Source of the DNA: an uncultured SAR86 cluster bacterium
GTDB taxonomy: Bacteria > Pseudomonadota > Gammaproteobacteria > Magnimaribacterales > D2472
Reading direction: 5' to 3'
DNA: 64,000 bases
NCBI GenBank assembly: GCA_902560315.1
Contig: CACELG010000001.1
Location: 186,001-250,000, forward strand
In this document: positions 58,605-64,000 of the stretch, in pieces
How the letters are laid out: each line of letters opens with the position of its first letter
Numbering within the stretch: the first letter of the stretch is position 1
Program-made: the position numbers and the translations under genes
Notes under the pieces: model-generated
Databases searched by the model: none
Told to the model about the DNA's origin: nothing
The model's input: only the letters and a program-made list of their open reading frames with translations

Positions 58605-59879
58605 ATGTTATTTAACCCAGGAGAAAAAATTTTTTTCAAGATTAATACAAATTTATCTCTGCTAGGATCAAGCTTGTTCTTGGCATGTCTTGCTATTTCA
58701 ACATTTTCTTATTCCAAAGAAATTATAATTAGCCCAGGAGATGACTCACAAGAAAGACTTCAAGAGGCAATGATACTAATGTCTGAAGGAGATACCCTTG
58801 TTATTAAATCAGGTTATTATTCATTTGAAGATGGCCTTTCATTGGATGTTGATAATGTAATCATTACTGGCGAAGGAATGGATAAAACTATTTTAGACTT
58901 TAAAGATCAAAAGTCAGGCGCACAAGGACTATTAGTAACTTCAGATAAAGTAACTTTAAAAGATTTTGCAATTTTAGATGCTAAAGGAGATGCTTTAAAA
59001 GTCATCGGTACGAAAGGCATCAACATGATTAATTTAAGAACAGAATGGACAGGCGGGCCTAAGAGCAGCAATGGGGCTTATGGTTTTTATCCAGTCGAAT
59101 CTGAGGATGTTTTGATTGATGGTTGTGTGGCTATTGGAGCATCTGATGCCGGAATATACGTAGGACAGTCTAAGAATATTATTGTAAGAAATAGCATTGC
59201 TCAATATAACGTAGCTGGCATTGAAATTGAGAACTCTTACTATGCAGATGTCTATAATAATTTGGCTTCACATAATACTGGAGGCATACTTATTTTTGAC
59301 TTACCAGACCTTCCGCAACAAGGAGGACATCACATAAGGGTTTTTGATAATAAATCTATCAACAATGACACAGATAATTTTGCTCCAGAAGGAAACATTG
59401 TTGGGGAGGTTCCAAGAGGAACAGGCATTATTATTATGGCCAACTCTGATGTAGAAGTTTTCAATAACTTAATGAGTGGCAATGGAACTGTAAATCTTTC
59501 AATAGTTTCTTACTCAGACGAAACTGATGATCCTAACTATTACCCACATCCAAAAAGAATTCAGGTTCATAATAATACTTATGGCCCAAGTGGTTTTGAT
59601 CCAGACATTGAAACTGGAGAGTTGGCCAAAGCTCTTTTTGAAATAAGCAGCGGAAATATGCCTGATATATTTTGGGATGGGGTTGTTCCGTTATCTCAAA
59701 TGTTATTTGGCCAACCAGATAACGAAAAGTTAATTATTTCAGAAGATAGCCAAGTAAACTTTCTTACAATTAGCCCCATTAAATATATGCTTGGATTTTC
59801 TAATCCAATTAATATAGAAAAAGAAGATTTTCAAGGCATTATCAATCCTCTAGAGTCAATAACTATTGATGGCATTTAG
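58605..59879 (+). CDS. Secreted parallel beta-helix repeat protein (TIGR03805-like)
   Basis: Repeated IIVRNSIAQYNVAGIEIENSYYADVYNNLASHNTGGILIFDLP; ATG at 58605 favoured over 58581. Confidence 0.85.
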   Translation: MLFNPGEKIFFKINTNLSLLGSSLFLACLAISTFSYSKEIIISPGDDSQERLQEAMILMSEGDTLVIKSGYYSFEDGLSLDVDNVIITGEGMDKTILDFKDQKSGAQGLLVTSDKVTLKDFAILDAKGDALKVIGTKGINMINLRTEWTGGPKSSNGAYGFYPVESEDVLIDGCVAIGASDAGIYVGQSKNIIVRNSIAQYNVAGIEIENSYYADVYNNLASHNTGGILIFDLPDLPQQGGHHIRVFDNKSINNDTDNFAPEGNIVGEVPRGTGIIIMANSDVEVFNNLMSGNGTVNLSIVSYSDETDDPNYYPHPKRIQVHNNTYGPSGFDPDIETGELAKALFEISSGNMPDIFWDGVVPLSQMLFGQPDNEKLIISEDSQVNFLTISPIKYMLGFSNPINIEKEDFQGIINPLESITIDGI

Positions 59880-59884
59880 TAGTA

Positions 59885-60922
59885 ATGAAAAAAATACTTA
59901 AATACTTTTTTGTGCTTTTCATATGCACTTATATTTATAGCGTGGATGAAGAATTAATTTTATCTCAAGAATTTCCAGACAAGCTTTCAGATTTTAGATT
60001 TTTTAAGGATGCCTCTGCACAAGTCCCTCACGACAAAGTTATACCTTATGAATTAATTTCCACTTTATTTTCAGATTATTCTTATAAACAAAGATGGGTA
60101 TATGTTCCAAATGAAAAAAAAGCAGAGTATCAAGAAGACTGGGTTTTTGATTTTCCAACAGGCTCTGCTTTAATAAAAACTTTTTACTATCCAATTGATG
60201 AAAGAAATCCAGAATTAGGAAAAAATCTTTTAGAAACAAGACTTCTCTTAAAAAAGGACCAAGGTTGGGAAGCGGTTTCTTATGCGTGGAACAAAGAACA
60301 GAATGAGGCATTTAAAAAAATTGCTGGAAAAACTATTAATGTTTCCTGGACGGACTTTATGGGCGAAGAAAGAGATGTTAGATATAGGGTCCCTAATGTC
60401 AATCAATGTAAGGAATGCCATGATGCAGACGATAAAATTAGCCCCATAGGACCAAAAGCAAGAAATATAAACAAAGACTTTGCTTTCAAAGAAGGCACCT
60501 TTAATCAACTTACATATTGGATGAACAGACAAATTATTGATGAATACCCGTTAGACCTAGTTTCACCAGTAGATTGGACAGATGAAAGTAAAGATATTAA
60601 TGACAGAGTAAGATCATACCTAGATGTAAACTGTGGACATTGTCACTCCCCAACCGGCAATGCAAATTCGACAGGACTATATCTTCATCTAAATGAAACG
60701 AGAAACATAAATTTAGGAGTATTTAAAAAACCGGTTGCAACCGGAAGAGGAAGTGGAGGCTTAAAATATTCTATTGTTCCTGGAGAACCAGAAGAATCGA
60801 TTTTATTGCATCGCATGATTTCAATGGATCCTGGTGTGATGATGCCAGAATCTGGACGAGCTCTTACTCATACAGAAGCAGTTGAAATGGTAAGAGATTG
60901 GATTCTCTTAATGGAAGACTAA
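59885..60922 (+). CDS. SO2930/HNE_0200-family diheme c-type cytochrome (TIGR03806-like)
   Basis: CKECH and CGHCH heme-binding motifs; signal peptide; adjacent to beta-helix partner. Confidence 0.87.
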   Translation: MKKILKYFFVLFICTYIYSVDEELILSQEFPDKLSDFRFFKDASAQVPHDKVIPYELISTLFSDYSYKQRWVYVPNEKKAEYQEDWVFDFPTGSALIKTFYYPIDERNPELGKNLLETRLLLKKDQGWEAVSYAWNKEQNEAFKKIAGKTINVSWTDFMGEERDVRYRVPNVNQCKECHDADDKISPIGPKARNINKDFAFKEGTFNQLTYWMNRQIIDEYPLDLVSPVDWTDESKDINDRVRSYLDVNCGHCHSPTGNANSTGLYLHLNETRNINLGVFKKPVATGRGSGGLKYSIVPGEPEESILLHRMISMDPGVMMPESGRALTHTEAVEMVRDWILLMED

Positions 60923-60935
60923 TATAAAACCATTC

Positions 60936-61493
60936 ATGCCCAAGATATTTGCAATAGTAGCAATTATTTTCATAATTTCTTCATGTGAAGTTCAAGAATC
61001 AAACAATATTTATAAAGGACCTAACGTTCCTGGAGATTTTAACAATCAATTTAATTCCAATAGTTTTTCAAAGCAAGAGCTAGACAGGATCACAAAAAAA
61101 CTTTCAAATCTTTTGAATATTGAAGTTGATCTAAATAAAAAAATAGTTATTAACCTTGAAGATAAGACTATCTCAAACCTCATAGATTGCGGCTATATGA
61201 ATAATGAGGTCTATGTTGAATATATTGAAAGAATATTTGGATCCAAATTAAATATCACCATCCAGTTTAAAAATATATTTGATGAAGGTAATTATTTAAT
61301 TACAAATAAGCCCATTGAATACATCTTTACATCAAAGGAAACAGGTACACGTTGGAGATTTAGAACAAATAGCCCTAAAGAATTGCTTGTTGGAAACCCA
61401 GTATATGACAACAATCCTTATAGAGTATGTTTATCAAAAAATAAACTAGAGAGTAAAATTGTTAATATATTTAATAATATAAAAAATGAATAA
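60936..61493 (+). CDS. Putative lipoprotein, unknown function
   Basis: N-terminus MPKIFAIVAIIFIISSCEVQ, lipobox-like ISSC. Confidence 0.65.
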   Translation: MPKIFAIVAIIFIISSCEVQESNNIYKGPNVPGDFNNQFNSNSFSKQELDRITKKLSNLLNIEVDLNKKIVINLEDKTISNLIDCGYMNNEVYVEYIERIFGSKLNITIQFKNIFDEGNYLITNKPIEYIFTSKETGTRWRFRTNSPKELLVGNPVYDNNPYRVCLSKNKLESKIVNIFNNIKNE

Positions 61494-61995
61494 GACCATT
61501 ATCAAGATATTTTACTCATTAGCAGTTGCTGTTTTATGTTTCTCTATTAACGCTAGCAATAAAGACTCTTCAATGACTGGATATTGGCTGACCTCTCAAT
61601 CCATAGTTCATGTTAAGGAATGTGAAAATTCATTATGCGCGGTAATCGAACATATATTTGTTGAAAACGGAATAGATCAAGAATCAATACTTGATAAAAA
61701 TAATAAAGACAAATCAATGAGAGAAAGAAGTTTAATTGGAATTAATTTGATAGATAATTTTTCCTATATCAGCGGAGCAAAAGAATTATCTGGTGGAAAA
61801 ATATATGATCCAGGTCGAGGAAGGTCTTTTAAATCTAGTTTATATCTGTTGGAAAATGGAAACTTAAAGGTAGAAGGGTGTTTGATGAGACTTTGCGGAC
61901 ATGAAGAATGGAAGCCTCTATTAGTCAGCTTAAATGATGATGGCACAAAGTCAGCTACACTTAGGGAGGCGCTTCAACTGTATGAAAAAAATTAA
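61486..61995 (+). CDS. DUF2147-family secreted protein
   Basis: GYWLTSQSIVHVKECENSLCAVIE; GGKIYDPGRGRSFKSSLYLLENGNLKVEGCL. Confidence 0.8.
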   Translation: MNKTIIKIFYSLAVAVLCFSINASNKDSSMTGYWLTSQSIVHVKECENSLCAVIEHIFVENGIDQESILDKNNKDKSMRERSLIGINLIDNFSYISGAKELSGGKIYDPGRGRSFKSSLYLLENGNLKVEGCLMRLCGHEEWKPLLVSLNDDGTKSATLREALQLYEKN

Positions 61996-62341
61996 TTTCA
62001 AAAATAAATTTAAAAAATTTTCAGATCAATGGTCCCCAAAAGTTATTGCAGAGCTAAATGACTATCAATTTAAACTTGTAAAGATTCAAAATGATTTTAT
62101 ATGGCATCAGCACAATGATACAGATGAAGTATTTATTGTAATAAAGGGTAAGATGTTTATTGAATTTGAAACTGAGTTAATCGAGTTAAATGAAGGTGAA
62201 ATGATAGTAGTTCCTAAAGGCGTTAGGCATAGACCATATTCTGAAGAAGAAGCAAGTATAATGTTGGTTGAACCTAGGGGAGTTCTAAATACTGGTGATA
62301 AAGTTGATGAATTAACAGCGCTAAATGATCAATGGATTTAG
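61982..62341 (+). CDS. Cupin-domain protein
   Basis: WHQHNDTDEVFIVIKGKMFIEF, GEMIVVPKGVRHRP; ATG at 61982 overlapping the previous stop. Confidence 0.85.
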   Translation: MKKINFKNKFKKFSDQWSPKVIAELNDYQFKLVKIQNDFIWHQHNDTDEVFIVIKGKMFIEFETELIELNEGEMIVVPKGVRHRPYSEEEASIMLVEPRGVLNTGDKVDELTALNDQWI

Positions 62342-62358
62342 CGGGGGAGACATTTTTA

Positions 62359-63564
62359 ATGAGTAAATATTTAATTGTTATTTTAGCAATACTTGTTTTG
62401 GCAATTGTTCTTTATAGTCCCAATATTTATAAACTTTATAAGCTAGCAACTCTATATAACGAAAAATCAATTGCAAAAAATTTTATAAGTATTAATAAAA
62501 TTTTTGATACTTCTAATCCAATATCAGCATCTGAAAAACCTTTTGTATTTGAAAAAGAAGATTTTGAATTACCAGATTCTTATGAGTTTGAAGGAGAACA
62601 ATTAAATTTGATAGAGGGGCTTGACCATTTTCATACTGATGGGCTCATAATTTTGCATGATGGAAAAATGTTATTCGAGAAATATTGGAACGGCAATACA
62701 AAAGATAGCAAACACATAGCCTTTTCTGTTTCAAAATCATACTTGTCAGCACTATTTGGAATAGCTATCGAGGAAGGATTAATAAAAAGCATTGATGATA
62801 ATGTCTCTATATATCTGGATGACTTTGAAGGAACTGGATATGAGGATGTTAAGATTAAAAATCTTCTTCAAATGTCATCTGGTATAGAATTCAATGAGGA
62901 TTATGCAGATCCAAATTCAGATATAAATAGATTTGCTAGAGCTACAGCAAAAGGATCTTCATTTAGAGATTTTGCAAAAACCCTTAAAAATGGAAAAAAA
63001 CAAGGAACTTATAATCATTATGTAAGTCTTGATACTCAAGTATTGGGAATGATTCTTGAATCAGTTACTGATATGCCCTTAAGAGAATATTTATATAAAA
63101 GAATTTGGAGCAAGATCGGAACAGAAAGTGATGCTTATTATATAGCTGATAAAACTGGTACAGACATGGCGCTTGGAGGCCTAAACGCTACATTAAGAGA
63201 CTTTTCTAAATTCGGGCAATTATATTTAAATGAAGGTAGCTGGGATGGCGAACAAATTGTTCCCAAATCATGGGTTGTTAAATCTCATACACCAGATGCA
63301 CCTCATTTGATGCCAAATGCTGGAGATCTCTCTTCAAGTGAATGGGGGTATGGCTATCAGTGGTGGATTCCAGGAGATCCACTAACTGACTACACAGCTC
63401 ATGGAATATTTAATCAGTTTATTTATGTTGATCCAGTATCAAATGTTGTAATTGCAAAAACATCTTCTAATCATAGATTTAGGTCTGAAAAAGAATATTC
63501 AAAAGCTGCTCATATAGCTATGTTTAGGAGCATAACTAAACATATTCAAAATACATTCAATTAA
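62359..63564 (+). CDS. Class C beta-lactamase-like serine hydrolase, membrane-anchored
   Basis: SVSKSYLSALFGIA (SxxK), GTYNHYVSLDTQVLGMILE; ATG at 62359 favoured. Confidence 0.87.
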   Translation: MSKYLIVILAILVLAIVLYSPNIYKLYKLATLYNEKSIAKNFISINKIFDTSNPISASEKPFVFEKEDFELPDSYEFEGEQLNLIEGLDHFHTDGLIILHDGKMLFEKYWNGNTKDSKHIAFSVSKSYLSALFGIAIEEGLIKSIDDNVSIYLDDFEGTGYEDVKIKNLLQMSSGIEFNEDYADPNSDINRFARATAKGSSFRDFAKTLKNGKKQGTYNHYVSLDTQVLGMILESVTDMPLREYLYKRIWSKIGTESDAYYIADKTGTDMALGGLNATLRDFSKFGQLYLNEGSWDGEQIVPKSWVVKSHTPDAPHLMPNAGDLSSSEWGYGYQWWIPGDPLTDYTAHGIFNQFIYVDPVSNVVIAKTSSNHRFRSEKEYSKAAHIAMFRSITKHIQNTFN

Positions 63565-63626
63565 TATATTTGTATTCATTCAAATTCTTTTTTAGAATTA
63601 GTTAAACAATTTTTAGAGGAAAAAAA

Positions 63627-64000
63627 ATGAATTCTAAACTATTAGGCTTTATAGCTTTTTTATTTGTAATTAATATTTCTGCTGGTCATCATGAGGGTGG
63701 AAAGATGCACGGTAACTCTGCTGAATGGGAGATAGAAACATATACTTCTTCTGCACCTGATTTTATTGGGGACTTTGCAACTGTTGTAAGTGCTAGCGGA
63801 GATATTCTAAGAGAAGGTACAAATGGATGGACTTGTCTTCCATTTATAGCAATGCCCAAAATGGGATTTAAAACTGCAAATGAAGCAGCTCCAGCATGTG
63901 CAGATGCAAATGCAGTTGCATGGGCAAATGCATATATGAGTCAATCAAAGCCAGAAATAGCTAATGATGGCTGGATTTGGATGATCCATGGAGATACGGG
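63627..64000 (+). CDS. Secreted protein of unknown function, partial at window edge
   Basis: MNSKLLGFIAFLFVINISAGHHEGGKMHGNSAEWEIETYTSSAPDFIGDFATVV...; agagga SD. Confidence 0.65.
   Translation, partial: MNSKLLGFIAFLFVINISAGHHEGGKMHGNSAEWEIETYTSSAPDFIGDFATVVSASGDILREGTNGWTCLPFIAMPKMGFKTANEAAPACADANAVAWANAYMSQSKPEIANDGWIWMIHGDT

Overview
This 64 kb AT-rich window looks like a compact, free-living marine gammaproteobacterial chromosome. A SAR86-like origin is my inference from gene order, composition and compaction, not a database result. It contains most of a canonical origin-proximal neighbourhood: polA (partial), dsbB, pckA, gshA, a complete aa3-type cytochrome oxidase / heme A cluster, yheV-aroE-hemF-tsaC-purE, def-fmt-trkA-trkH, an LpxL-like acyltransferase, a single-chain glycyl-tRNA synthetase, plsC, gyrB-recF-dnaN-dnaA, rpmH-rnpA-yidC-mnmE, mnmG-rsmG-parA-parB, atpIBEFHAGDC and glmU-glmS. 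From about 48.3 kb to the end is an accessory-like region: an HNH+HIT fusion protein, tiny membrane and cysteine-rich ORFs, cyclase, GFA, SMR, SDR, VOC and MAPEG family enzymes, a sterol-desaturase-like protein, a beta-helix / diheme cytochrome pair, a cupin and a class C beta-lactamase-like protein. No tRNA, rRNA, CRISPR array or transposase was recognised. The most interesting observations are: (1) an unlisted 15-aa peptide with 8 cysteines (MCDCCDCCECSCCSK), beside a divergent HNH-HIT fusion gene downstream of glmS; (2) a strand-composition inversion around the mnmE/mnmG intergenic with polarity opposite to a normal oriC; (3) a long interrupted inverted repeat covering the pckA leader up to its start codon; (4) alpha2-type GlyRS at the locus where gammaproteobacteria normally carry glyQ-glyS; (5) GyrB without the large insert found in E. 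coli GyrB; (6) a palindromic parS embedded in the last codons of recF. All calls were made by reading the sequence; no searches were run.
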